DNA from: Oscillospiraceae bacterium
Lineage (GTDB): Bacteria; Bacillota; Clostridia; UBA1381; UBA9506
DNA length: 36,754 nucleotides
Direction of reading: 5' to 3'
Assembly: GCA_015068555.1 (NCBI GenBank)
Contig: SVKI01000013.1
Span: forward strand, 1 to 36,754
Of this stretch, positions 7,030 through 14,996 are shown piece by piece (position 1 is the stretch's first letter; the number at the start of each line of letters is the position of its first letter). The notes beneath the pieces were generated by a model that searched no databases, was not told the origin of the DNA, and saw only the letters and a list, made by a program, of their open reading frames with translations. The position numbers were made by a program, and so were the translations under genes.

Positions 7030-7980
7030 ATGTATGATGTTGCCTGTATAGGTATTTTTGTTGCAGACTGTATTGCAAAAACAGTGGATAAAATTCCTGA
7101 ACGGGGCAAACTCGGCTTGATTGACAGTTTGAAACTCTATACCGGCGGTTGTGCCATGAATGCTGGTGTCGACATGAGAAAATTAGGCGCTAATGTTGCC
7201 CTGCTCGGCATGGTCGGCAACGACGGTTTCGGCACATTTATGCTGGATGAGATCAAGCGTTTGGGTATGACAACCGATGGTATTAAGGTTAGTGATGACT
7301 ATGCCACCTCTGCCTCTGCCGTATTAGTTGACGGTGGCGGCGAACGCACCTTTATTCACAGTCTGGGTGCTAATGGTAAGTTTACAGATGCCGATGTAAA
7401 TTTTGATGTAATTCGCGATTCTAAGGTTGTATTTGTAGCCGGCACCATGCTCATGCCCGAATTCGACGGCGAGCCCTGTGCACGCGTTTTGAAAAAATGT
7501 AAGGAAATGGGCAAAATTACTGTACTCGACAGTGCCTGGGATGACACCGGTCGCTGGATGGATGTGCTCCGTCCCTGCATGCCTTACATTGACTATTTTA
7601 TCCCCAGCATTGATGAGGCCCGCATGTTTGCCGAAGGCCGCGAGGATGTAGCGGACATCGCCGATTACTTCTTTGACTTAGGCGCTAAGCATGTTGCTAT
7701 TAAAGTGGGTAAAGACGGTTGCTATGTGCGCGAAACAAAAGATGCTCCCGGTGTTACCATCCCCACCTATTTAGGCATTAAGCCCGTGGATACAACCGGT
7801 GCCGGTGACTCGTTCTGCTCCGGTTTCCTCTATGGCTTAACGCACGGCATGTCCATGGTGGAAAGTGCACAGTTTGCCAATGCTGTTGCTACGCATTGCG
7901 TCATGGAAGTGGGTGCTTCTACCGGCATTAAATCCTACGAAGAAATCAAAAAATTTATGGAAAACAATCAGCCCGGCTGA
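7030..7980 (+). CDS. PfkB-family sugar kinase
   Basis: This 316-residue protein belongs to the ribokinase/PfkB family, which phosphorylates sugars, sugar alcohols or nucleosides with ATP. The glycine-rich N-terminal signature is seen as TGGCAMNAGVDMRKLG near residues 38-53. The C-terminal signature DTTGAGDSF at about 257-265 carries the catalytic aspartate and anion hole. A strong GGAGG lies upstream of the ATG. The next gene, a mannitol-1-phosphate dehydrogenase homologue, starts about 25 bases downstream, so the kinase may supply its substrate. The sequence alone does not fix the substrate: ribose, fructose, a hexitol or a nucleoside are all possible. Confidence 0.88.
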   Translation: MYDVACIGIFVADCIAKTVDKIPERGKLGLIDSLKLYTGGCAMNAGVDMRKLGANVALLGMVGNDGFGTFMLDEIKRLGMTTDGIKVSDDYATSASAVLVDGGGERTFIHSLGANGKFTDADVNFDVIRDSKVVFVAGTMLMPEFDGEPCARVLKKCKEMGKITVLDSAWDDTGRWMDVLRPCMPYIDYFIPSIDEARMFAEGREDVADIADYFFDLGAKHVAIKVGKDGCYVRETKDAPGVTIPTYLGIKPVDTTGAGDSFCSGFLYGLTHGMSMVESAQFANAVATHCVMEVGASTGIKSYEEIKKFMENNQPG

Positions 7981-8005
7981 TGGATGAATGGAGTGCAAAA
8001 GAATC

Positions 8006-9202
8006 ATGAAAAAAGCAGTTATGTACGGCGGCGGCAACATCGGTCGCGGTTTTATTGGTCAGGTTATGTTCCAGGCCGGTTACGCCGTTAGTTTTGTTGA
8101 TGTAAACAAAGAGCTTTTAGCTTCTTTGAACGAAAAAAAGGAATACCCCGTCAGAATTTTAAAAGGCGACAGTTATGACGAGGTTATGGTACAAAATGTA
8201 AGTGGCATCGACGGCAACGATTTGGAGGCTGTCAGCAAGGCAATCGCTGAAGCCGATTTGTGTGCTACCGCCGTTGGCGTTAATGTGTTAAAATTTGTTG
8301 CAAAACCTTTTAAAGAAGGCATTGTGCGTCGCTTTACAGAAGGTAACAAAAAGCCTTTAGACATCATCATTTGTGAGAACTTAATCGGTGCAGATGAATT
8401 CTTAAAAGGCATGATTTCTGACCTGATGACAGAAGAAGAACAGATTTTCCTCGATAAAGTCGGCTTTGTAGAAGCTTCTATCGGCCGTATGGTTCCCATC
8501 CAAACCGATGAAATGAAGGATGGCAATCCCCTGCGTGTTTGCGTAGAACGTTACGACCGTCTGCCGGTTGACAAGGCTGCCTTTAAAGGCGAAATCCCGG
8601 CAATTGAGAACCTGGTTCCCTATACGCCCTTCTCTTACTATATTGAAAGAAAATTGTTTGTTCATAACATGGGTCATGCCACAACCGCCTACCTGGGTCA
8701 GCTAAACGGCTGCAACGAAATTTGGGAAAGCATCGGCATTCCCGATGTTGAGCTGATTGCCCTGCGCGCTATGCAGTCTTCGGCTCTTGCCATGAGCAAA
8801 AAATACGGTGTGGCTTATGAAGATTTAAACAACCACGTTGAAAATCTTATCTACCGATTCTCTAATAAGCAGTTAGGTGATACCTGCGCCCGCGTTGGCG
8901 GCGATATCAAGCGTAAGCTTTCCCCAAATGACCGCATGATTGGTGCTTTAAACCTCTGCATAGAGCAAGGCGTTGCAACCGATTATATTGAAGCCGCCAT
9001 CGCTGCTTCTCTGCTCTTCCGCCGCGAAGGCGAAGAACCCATGACGCCGGAGGTTATCTTGGAAACCGTTGCAGGACTTTCAAAGGATGACGCCGTGTAT
9101 AAGCGCATCATGGCAATCTACGAAATGCTGGCTGATAAAAAGCCTCTCTCTGCTGTTTTGGCAAAGATTAAAGCTGAACGCAACAGCGCTGTGATTGTGT
9201 AA
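8006..9202 (+). CDS. mtlD: Mannitol-1-phosphate 5-dehydrogenase-like protein
   Basis: MtlD-family enzymes interconvert mannitol 1-phosphate and fructose 6-phosphate with NAD. The 398-residue protein begins with a dinucleotide-binding loop, GGGNIGRGF, right after the start. Further family segments are ENLIGADEF near residue 125 and the catalytic-domain stretch KLFVHNMGHA near residue 215, which carries the conserved lysine and histidines. The start at 8006 is chosen because the family begins MKKAV at this point; an in-frame ATG at 7988 would add six residues, and neither start has an ideal ribosome binding site. No mannitol PTS gene is adjacent, which is unusual for mtlD. A hairpin terminator follows. 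Confidence 0.88.
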   Translation: MKKAVMYGGGNIGRGFIGQVMFQAGYAVSFVDVNKELLASLNEKKEYPVRILKGDSYDEVMVQNVSGIDGNDLEAVSKAIAEADLCATAVGVNVLKFVAKPFKEGIVRRFTEGNKKPLDIIICENLIGADEFLKGMISDLMTEEEQIFLDKVGFVEASIGRMVPIQTDEMKDGNPLRVCVERYDRLPVDKAAFKGEIPAIENLVPYTPFSYYIERKLFVHNMGHATTAYLGQLNGCNEIWESIGIPDVELIALRAMQSSALAMSKKYGVAYEDLNNHVENLIYRFSNKQLGDTCARVGGDIKRKLSPNDRMIGALNLCIEQGVATDYIEAAIAASLLFRREGEEPMTPEVILETVAGLSKDDAVYKRIMAIYEMLADKKPLSAVLAKIKAERNSAVIV

Positions 9203-9220
9203 ACCTGATAAAAATACATA

Positions 9221-9259
9221 ACAAAAACACCGCTTGCTATGTGCAGGCGGTGTTTTTGT
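9221..9259 (+). terminator. Terminator of the pfkB-mtlD operon
   Basis: A 13-bp stem (9221-9233 with 9247-9259) with a 13-base loop is followed by a T-rich stretch. It begins 18 bases after the mtlD stop codon. Confidence 0.85.
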
Positions 9260-9296
9260 TTGTGGGTTTTTAAAGTGATAAACAGATATGTTGTTG

Positions 9297-9326
9297 TTCG
9301 ACAAAACAAAACACGGATTTGTCGAA
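9297..9326. repeat. Inverted repeat upstream of the dockerin gene promoter
   Basis: TTCGACAAA (9297-9305) and TTTGTCGAA (9318-9326) form a perfect 9-bp inverted repeat 12 bases apart. It ends 20 bases before the -35 box. It may be an operator; its width is also compatible with a weak hairpin. Confidence 0.4.
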
Positions 9327-9346
9327 AAATTATGAATTGTTCTATA

Positions 9347-9375
9347 TTGACTTTGTAGAACGACCGTGCTATACT
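9347..9375 (+). promoter_or_regulatory. Promoter of the 912-residue dockerin gene
   Basis: TTGACT (9347-9352) and TATACT (9370-9375) are 17 bases apart. The predicted transcript has a leader of about 135 bases. Confidence 0.8.
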
Positions 9376-9389
9376 GTTATAGCAAAAGT

Positions 9390-9478
9390 TACAAAGGGGT
9401 ACCCCTTTGTATTATGTTACACATAATACAAAGCGCTGTTGTTGCCTGTAAAAAACTATAATCTCCGCTTGCGGAGAT
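9390..9478 (+). promoter_or_regulatory. Structured leader with mutually exclusive hairpins
   Basis: Three inverted repeats lie between promoter and start codon. The first is a 22-bp palindrome (9390-9411). The second is a 12-bp stem with a 5-base loop (9405-9416 with 9422-9433). They share 9405-9411, so only one can form at a time. The third is an 8-bp stem with a 2-base gap (9461-9468 with 9471-9478) about 20 bases before the ribosome binding site. No T run follows any of them, so control at translation or mRNA stability is as likely as attenuation. I do not recognise a known riboswitch class. Confidence 0.55.
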
Positions 9479-9517
9479 ATTTATATATACTTTTAATTAA
9501 AGAAAGGAAGAAAAGAA

Positions 9518-12256
9518 ATGAAAAAACTATGTATTTTAGCACTTTCACTCATCGTGTTGCTTTCTTCATTTGGCCTTGCCGCCTTTGCAGAAACAACCAC
9601 TACTGACGTAGCAACTGTTAAATCATTAGATGAATTCAATGCCGCCATTGGTGACGAAAACATCAATACCATTATTTTAGGTGACAACATCATACTGACA
9701 TACAGATATGAGGTCGCTAACTTTAACAAAGCAGATCGCCACATCACCATTGACGGACAAAATCTGTATGGTTTTGTTGGCAACAATGAAAACTGGAGAA
9801 CAGATACTTATAAGCACCTGTATAACATAAATAAGGGTAATATTACCTTCAAGGATTTGACCTTTGATTGTAACAACCAAGGTCAAGGTGTTAATGTTTA
9901 TCAGGCTAAAAATGTAACTTTGGATAATGTTAAAATCATTAATGTAAACACCAGAGCGTTTACTTCTTTAACTGTGAATCGTTCTATTGTAAGTGTTATC
10001 AACGGCATTTACATTCGTGGTGTTGCGCAAGCTATTGATGTTGACAAAAACGATAATGGCTTAGCCTTAAATCTTTCCGGCGTTATTGACGTTGACAATA
10101 AGACAATTAGATGGAGTGCAGGTTCTCCTGCTGAATCCGATGTTTCCGGCGCATTGCAGACTGATGGCGTAACACCCTACTTCCCTGTTGCATCTGTTGA
10201 CAAAAATGGTAATGTTCTGAAATTCCATACAAGCTTTTCTGTTTCCGAAATGACAAGACAATCCTCGCAGGCTAAACTGCTTGCAGATTATACTCTTTCT
10301 CAGGATGTAATTCTTCCGGCGGTCAATAAAACCTTTGACCTCGACTTAAATGGCAAAACCTTAACCGTAGCAGATGGTTACGCCCTTAAAAGTGCCGGTG
10401 TATTAACCATTCATAATGGCACTGTTAACGGTGTTGTAGAACCTTACGCTGACGGTTTTGTCAGCACCTATGCTGCGACTGCTAACTACAGTTTTGATGA
10501 ATCAATCACGACGCCTACCGTCATTGCAGATTCTAATATTACTGTTAACGTTCCTCAAGGCTGTTACCAAGCAATAACAGACGATAATCAAACCATAACA
10601 AGTTACTCACTTGCCATTGTTGACGGTACGAATTACAACAATCTTAGAGATGCCATAAGGGCAGCAATCAACACCGGAAAAGAATTATCTCTGACTGCCG
10701 ATATAACGCTGAAAAGCGTAGTTAATATCAATGCCGGTGAAAGTCTCGCGATTGACCTAAACGGCCACACCTTATCTGCAGCACTTGCTGATTCCAGCGC
10801 ATATCCTTATATGATGATGAATATGGGGACTTTAACCATTAACGACTCAACCGGAGACGGTGAAATAATCTATACAAACAACGACGTCAGCGGTAAAATG
10901 TATGCTACTATTGTAAATATGGAAAATGCCCGCATGACAGTTAATGGCGGTACAATTAAAAACGGCGCACAGGCCGGTGGCGATGACTCTGCCATTTATA
11001 ACAGCGGTGCACTCGAAATCACCGATGGTGCTATACTCGCTGCTAATGCTGATGCTTTAGTGAATGAGGATGTTGCTTCTGCTGAAATCACAGGTGGGGT
11101 CTTCTCCTCAAGAGTTGCAAACGGTATTGCCGAAGGTTATCATCAGGTAAGAATCGATGGTCTGTATCATGTGCTAGAAATGCGCCCTGACACCATTATG
11201 GTAACATTTGAGGAAACAAACGCAAAAGAAGGCGAAAAGCAGTATGATATCGTGTTAAAATGCGCTGATGAGCACATTATGAACCGCTTAAACACAGCTG
11301 ACCTGACCTTCTTGTTTGCAAACACACCTAGCACGACCAATCATCCTGATGGCGCTATGACTTACGAAATCACACCGGCTGATGACATTGATCTGACAAC
11401 CGACCGTGACTTGCCCAATCGTTACCTCTTCAGTTTTAAACACAAAAATACGGGTGTTGCCGATACAGGTACCTCTCTCAAAATCGGTGAGGTTGTATTC
11501 CGCGGTTATGGCACATTCAGTTTTAGCGTTAATGAGAACGCTTCCGGCAAAAACGTTAACATTGTGAACCTGACAGAACTGAGTAACAACATCGTTGATA
11601 CCTTTGTAATTAACGGCGATACTGCAAATGGTGAAGGAAATCTGGATGTTAGCAATAAACTGACAGATATCAAAATCGAAGTTCCCACCTCTACTCTTGA
11701 TATCACGGTAGCTTTCCCCAACGCAGTGGATAACCGTGTGCCTGATTTCCAGAATATGAAGGTGACCATCAGCGGTGGTGATCTTATGGAGGACATCGTT
11801 GTAAACTTGGGCTACGGTGCAACCTTCTCCGGTACAAGCGATGACGATGATACCGTTACCTTCGATAATCAGAAGAGAGCTTACAACATTATCCTAAAGA
11901 AGGAACTGACCAAAAACTACTCCTACAATGTAACAGTAGAAGGTGCCGGTTACAGAACCGCTCGCTACACTGTAAACATGGCAACAGATAAAAAGCTCAA
12001 CTTCTGGAACAACGTGATGGACAAGGAAGAATGGGTGGAAAAAGACGAATATAAAACCGCCACAAACTTCTTGGCAGGTGATATTTTAGCAGATAATCAT
12101 ATCAACATCTATGACCTTTCTGCTGTAGTATCTCACTTTGCTGAAAAAACAAGCAACGACCATGCGGCTTGGGAATATGTTCAGTATGACTTAAACCGTG
12201 ACGGCGTTATAGACTCTAAAGACGTGGCTTACGTTCTCGTTTCCTGGAATAAATAA
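9518..12256 (+). CDS. Secreted beta-helix-like protein with C-terminal dockerin
   Basis: This 912-residue protein starts with a clear signal peptide (MKKLCILALSLIVLLSSFG onward), likely cut after AAFA at residue 24. Residues about 40-190 and 270-550 hold repeated short strands such as LDLNGKTLTVADG, IDLNGHTLSAAL and LTINDSTGDG, typical of right-handed parallel beta-helix or pectate-lyase-like folds. About 555-690 is a beta-rich region of unknown type, perhaps cohesin-like. Residues about 851-912 are a type I dockerin with two calcium-loop segments: a degenerate DILADNHINIYD and a canonical DLNRDGVIDSKD. No catalytic residues are recognised, so an enzymatic role is open. The last 115 residues closely match the protein cut by the right edge of the window. 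GAAAGGAAG precedes the ATG. Confidence 0.85.
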   Translation: MKKLCILALSLIVLLSSFGLAAFAETTTTDVATVKSLDEFNAAIGDENINTIILGDNIILTYRYEVANFNKADRHITIDGQNLYGFVGNNENWRTDTYKHLYNINKGNITFKDLTFDCNNQGQGVNVYQAKNVTLDNVKIINVNTRAFTSLTVNRSIVSVINGIYIRGVAQAIDVDKNDNGLALNLSGVIDVDNKTIRWSAGSPAESDVSGALQTDGVTPYFPVASVDKNGNVLKFHTSFSVSEMTRQSSQAKLLADYTLSQDVILPAVNKTFDLDLNGKTLTVADGYALKSAGVLTIHNGTVNGVVEPYADGFVSTYAATANYSFDESITTPTVIADSNITVNVPQGCYQAITDDNQTITSYSLAIVDGTNYNNLRDAIRAAINTGKELSLTADITLKSVVNINAGESLAIDLNGHTLSAALADSSAYPYMMMNMGTLTINDSTGDGEIIYTNNDVSGKMYATIVNMENARMTVNGGTIKNGAQAGGDDSAIYNSGALEITDGAILAANADALVNEDVASAEITGGVFSSRVANGIAEGYHQVRIDGLYHVLEMRPDTIMVTFEETNAKEGEKQYDIVLKCADEHIMNRLNTADLTFLFANTPSTTNHPDGAMTYEITPADDIDLTTDRDLPNRYLFSFKHKNTGVADTGTSLKIGEVVFRGYGTFSFSVNENASGKNVNIVNLTELSNNIVDTFVINGDTANGEGNLDVSNKLTDIKIEVPTSTLDITVAFPNAVDNRVPDFQNMKVTISGGDLMEDIVVNLGYGATFSGTSDDDDTVTFDNQKRAYNIILKKELTKNYSYNVTVEGAGYRTARYTVNMATDKKLNFWNNVMDKEEWVEKDEYKTATNFLAGDILADNHINIYDLSAVVSHFAEKTSNDHAAWEYVQYDLNRDGVIDSKDVAYVLVSWNK

Positions 12257-12270
12257 TCCATTATAAATTC

Positions 12271-12304
12271 AAAAGGCAGACAAAGCTTACTTTGTCTGCC
12301 TTTT
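12271..12304 (+). terminator. Terminator of the 912-residue dockerin gene
   Basis: A perfect 15-bp stem (12271-12285 with 12290-12304) with a 4-base loop ends in a T run. It lies 15 bases after the stop codon. Confidence 0.92.
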
Positions 12305-12327
12305 TTACATAGCTTTTGCTCATACGC

Positions 12328-12362
12328 AAAAAGAGATTTACCAAATGGCAAAGCTCTTTTTT
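12328..12362 (-). terminator. Terminator of the mazG end of the minus-strand operon
   Basis: A stem of A-rich and T-rich arms encloses TTTACC and GGCAAA pairs with one mismatch and a 4-base loop (12343-12346). It lies just past the mazG stop codon and has a T run on either strand, so it can also back up the dockerin gene terminator. Confidence 0.72.
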
Positions 12363-12372
12363 AATACTCTAT

Positions 12373-13155
12373 CTATTTCTGTTTTGCCGCATCCCACAAA
12401 GCATCCATTTCTTCAAGCGTCATTTCTTCCAATGACTTTCCTTGATTTCTGGCCTCTGATTCCACATAAGAAAAGCGATCAACAAATTTTTTGACGGTTT
12501 TACCTAATGCTTCTTCCGACTGAACGCCACAAAAACGCGCTACATTCACGGCAGAAAATAACACGTCACCCAGTTCCTCACTCACGTGTTCACCGTCGTT
12601 TTCCTGGATGGCTTCGCGCAGTTCTGCAACCTCTTCGTTCAGCTTATCCAAGGCACCCGAAACATTGGGCCAGTCAAAACCCACCTTTGCCGCCTTGGAT
12701 TGCACCTTTTGCGCCCGAATCAATGCCGGAAGATAGGAACAAACACCTTCCATGCTCTCTGTATAGCTTTTTTGACCCTTCTCTTTTTGCTTGTTCTTTT
12801 CCCAGGTGGCAAGCACAGCCTCCGGTGTTTCTGCCGTATCATTGCCAAAGATATGAGAGTGACGGGATATCATTTTATCGCACACATGGTAAAGCACATC
12901 AGAAAGCGTAAAGGTGCCGTCATCTTCGCCGATTAGCGCGTGGAAAACGACCTGCAAAAGCATATCCCCCAGTTCATCGGCAAATTGGTCTTTTGTGCCA
13001 TAATCTAAGGCTTCCATCGCCTCATAGGCTTCTTCTAACATGTTCATTTTGATGGTTTCGTGGGTTTGCACCCTGTCCCATGGGCAACCGTTTTCACCGC
13101 GCAGGGTTTTTAAAATAGAAACCAAATCATCAAATGTATATTCTTTTTTATTCAT
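12373..13155 (-). CDS. mazG: Nucleoside triphosphate pyrophosphohydrolase MazG
   Basis: MazG hydrolyses nucleoside triphosphates to monophosphates and pyrophosphate, cleaning aberrant nucleotides. The 260-residue protein has two MazG-type helical domains. The first starts at the family signature GCPWDRVQTH (about residues 18-27) and carries the metal-binding acidic clusters EEAYEAMEA and ADELGDMLLQ. The second repeats the pattern around EEVAELREA and SEELGDVLF. It lies 21 bases after the flippase gene and is the last gene of a long operon. The pair matches the yabM-yabN neighbourhood of Bacillus, although YabN has an extra N-terminal methylase domain that is absent here. Confidence 0.95.
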   Translation of the reverse strand: MNKKEYTFDDLVSILKTLRGENGCPWDRVQTHETIKMNMLEEAYEAMEALDYGTKDQFADELGDMLLQVVFHALIGEDDGTFTLSDVLYHVCDKMISRHSHIFGNDTAETPEAVLATWEKNKQKEKGQKSYTESMEGVCSYLPALIRAQKVQSKAAKVGFDWPNVSGALDKLNEEVAELREAIQENDGEHVSEELGDVLFSAVNVARFCGVQSEEALGKTVKKFVDRFSYVESEARNQGKSLEEMTLEEMDALWDAAKQK

Positions 13156-13176
13156 CCTTCGTTCACCTGACCTTAA

Positions 13177-14919
13177 TTATGAAAGTAAATGCAGTTTATC
13201 CATCAGTCGCACAATGAGCTGCCCCTTCGGCAGCATCGCCACATCTTCTCGTTTAATAAGACGAAGCGCAAATACCATCACGGCATATACGATTACCGCT
13301 ACCGCCATACTGATGATGAGTGCTATAATCACCTTGAGCCGCACAGATGCCGCAACCGGTGTTACCGGTGCAAACTGCGGCATAAAATCAGCATTAAATA
13401 CAAAGGCCTCTGCACCCAAAAGATTGGCAGAAAAATGATAGCAGAGTCCGGCGCTGATGCCCATAGCAGCCGCCGCAATAATCGGCTTAATCACCATAGA
13501 AGAGATGGATAAATCCGGCTTTAAAATCTTTTTCACAGATATAATATTTAAAACGGCAATGGTTACATAACAAAGCGTTGTACTAATCGGTGCACCACCA
13601 ATATTAACCGAAGGAATAGCAATCAGCACATAGTTGGTAATAATCTTTACCACACCGCCAATGGCCATATTGCGCACTGGAATCATAACCTTGCCCGCCG
13701 CCTGCAACATAGCCGTCGTCACCGAAACAAGGCAAACAAAAATGACTGCGTAGGCCAAAACCGTAAGAAGCGGCGCAGAACGCGCATTGTTATATACTGT
13801 GATTAGAATCGGCTGGCTAAGCACCGAAAGACCCACTGCACAAGGAAGCGAAAACAGGGTTGTGATGCGCAAAGTGGATTCTGATAACAGTTTTACCTCT
13901 TTATGATTTTTCATAGCGTACGCCGCCGAAATGCCCGGCACAACGCTCATAGAAAGCGCCATAACAATCGTCGGTGGCAGATTAAACATCGGTATAGCAT
14001 AACCGGAATAGGCACCGTATAAAATCTCGGCCGATTTTTCCTGCAGGAACTTGCCGATGACGGCCTCCCCTGCCGGTCGGTTATAAAACTCGGTCAGCAT
14101 CGTGAATATATCCTGCGTGACAGGAATGGTTTGCAAGCGCTGACGAATCATGGCCATATCAATCACGTTGGTCAGCGATGTCACTGCAGCACCGATGGTA
14201 ATCGGTACCGCAAGCTTTGCAAGCTCAATAAAAATCGCTTTGGTTGACCGTGACTCTGCCGGATTCACCTCCCGCAGACCGTACATTTCTTTTTTCTTAA
14301 CCAAAAAGGTCACAATCATAATCAAGCAAGCAAAAAACGTGCCGGCCGTAACGCCCAAAACGGCACCGGCCGAGGCATTCACAATGCCGGAGGGCATCAA
14401 TAGATACGCCAGTAGCAAGCCGATAATCAGCTTACCAAGCGCTTCTGCAACCTCAGACATAGCCGTAGGCACCATATTGGAAAAGCCCTGAAAAAAGCCA
14501 CGAAAAGCAGACAAAACAGCAACAAAGAAAACTGCCGGCGCAATAGCTATAATGCTCAGGTAAGATTGAGCTGATTCCACATAGTTGCTAAATGCTTTAG
14601 CTCCCAAAAACAAAACCAGAGAACCGGCAATACCAATCAGCGTTAAAAGCGTAACGGCTGCTTTAAATATCTTTTTTGTTTCCGTGTAGTTATGCCTAGC
14701 AAGACTCGCCGAAACCATTTTTGAAACAGCCACCGGCAGACCGGCTGTTGCAATCACAAACATGCAGGCATATAAATTATACGCCGTGCTAAAGAGAGCC
14801 ATGCCCTCTTCTTCTATGATGTTGGCAAGCGGAATTTTAAACAGTGCACCAATGGCCTTTACCAATAGATTGGCAAACACCAAAACAGCCGCACCCTGCA
14901 GATATGATTGCTTTTTCAA
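13177..14919 (-). CDS. YabM/SpoVB-like polysaccharide or lipid II flippase
   Basis: This 580-residue integral membrane protein belongs to the MOP (MVF/polysaccharide exporter) superfamily that includes SpoVB, YtgP and MurJ, which move lipid-linked wall precursors across the membrane. About 12-14 hydrophobic segments are visible. The N-terminus YLQGAAVLVFANLLVKAIGA is typical of the SpoVB branch. The start is a TTG at 14919 with GAGGAGG eight bases upstream; no ATG fits as well. The C-terminal third has a non-hydrophobic insertion near SANLLGAEAFVFNADFM. It lies between mnmE and mazG, with 77 and 21 bases of spacing. Whether it serves sporulation or vegetative wall synthesis cannot be told. 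Confidence 0.88.
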   Translation of the reverse strand: MKKQSYLQGAAVLVFANLLVKAIGALFKIPLANIIEEEGMALFSTAYNLYACMFVIATAGLPVAVSKMVSASLARHNYTETKKIFKAAVTLLTLIGIAGSLVLFLGAKAFSNYVESAQSYLSIIAIAPAVFFVAVLSAFRGFFQGFSNMVPTAMSEVAEALGKLIIGLLLAYLLMPSGIVNASAGAVLGVTAGTFFACLIMIVTFLVKKKEMYGLREVNPAESRSTKAIFIELAKLAVPITIGAAVTSLTNVIDMAMIRQRLQTIPVTQDIFTMLTEFYNRPAGEAVIGKFLQEKSAEILYGAYSGYAIPMFNLPPTIVMALSMSVVPGISAAYAMKNHKEVKLLSESTLRITTLFSLPCAVGLSVLSQPILITVYNNARSAPLLTVLAYAVIFVCLVSVTTAMLQAAGKVMIPVRNMAIGGVVKIITNYVLIAIPSVNIGGAPISTTLCYVTIAVLNIISVKKILKPDLSISSMVIKPIIAAAAMGISAGLCYHFSANLLGAEAFVFNADFMPQFAPVTPVAASVRLKVIIALIISMAVAVIVYAVMVFALRLIKREDVAMLPKGQLIVRLMDKLHLLS

Positions 14920-14996
14920 AGCTGTTCCTCCTCATCAGGTAGTGGTTTTATTATGTAATGTATGGCTATACAGGGTTGTTTATAACCTGCATAACC

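Larger units (their letters stand above)
9203..9517 (+). other. Intergenic region before the dockerin gene
   Basis: This 315-base gap holds the mtlD terminator, the inverted repeat at 9297-9326, one promoter and the structured leader. No small gene or RNA gene is evident. Confidence 0.7.

Noticed and set aside
12507-12936. Plus-strand frames of 134 and 116 codons opposite mazG
   Set aside because: They are antisense shadows of mazG, with composition unlike a real protein.
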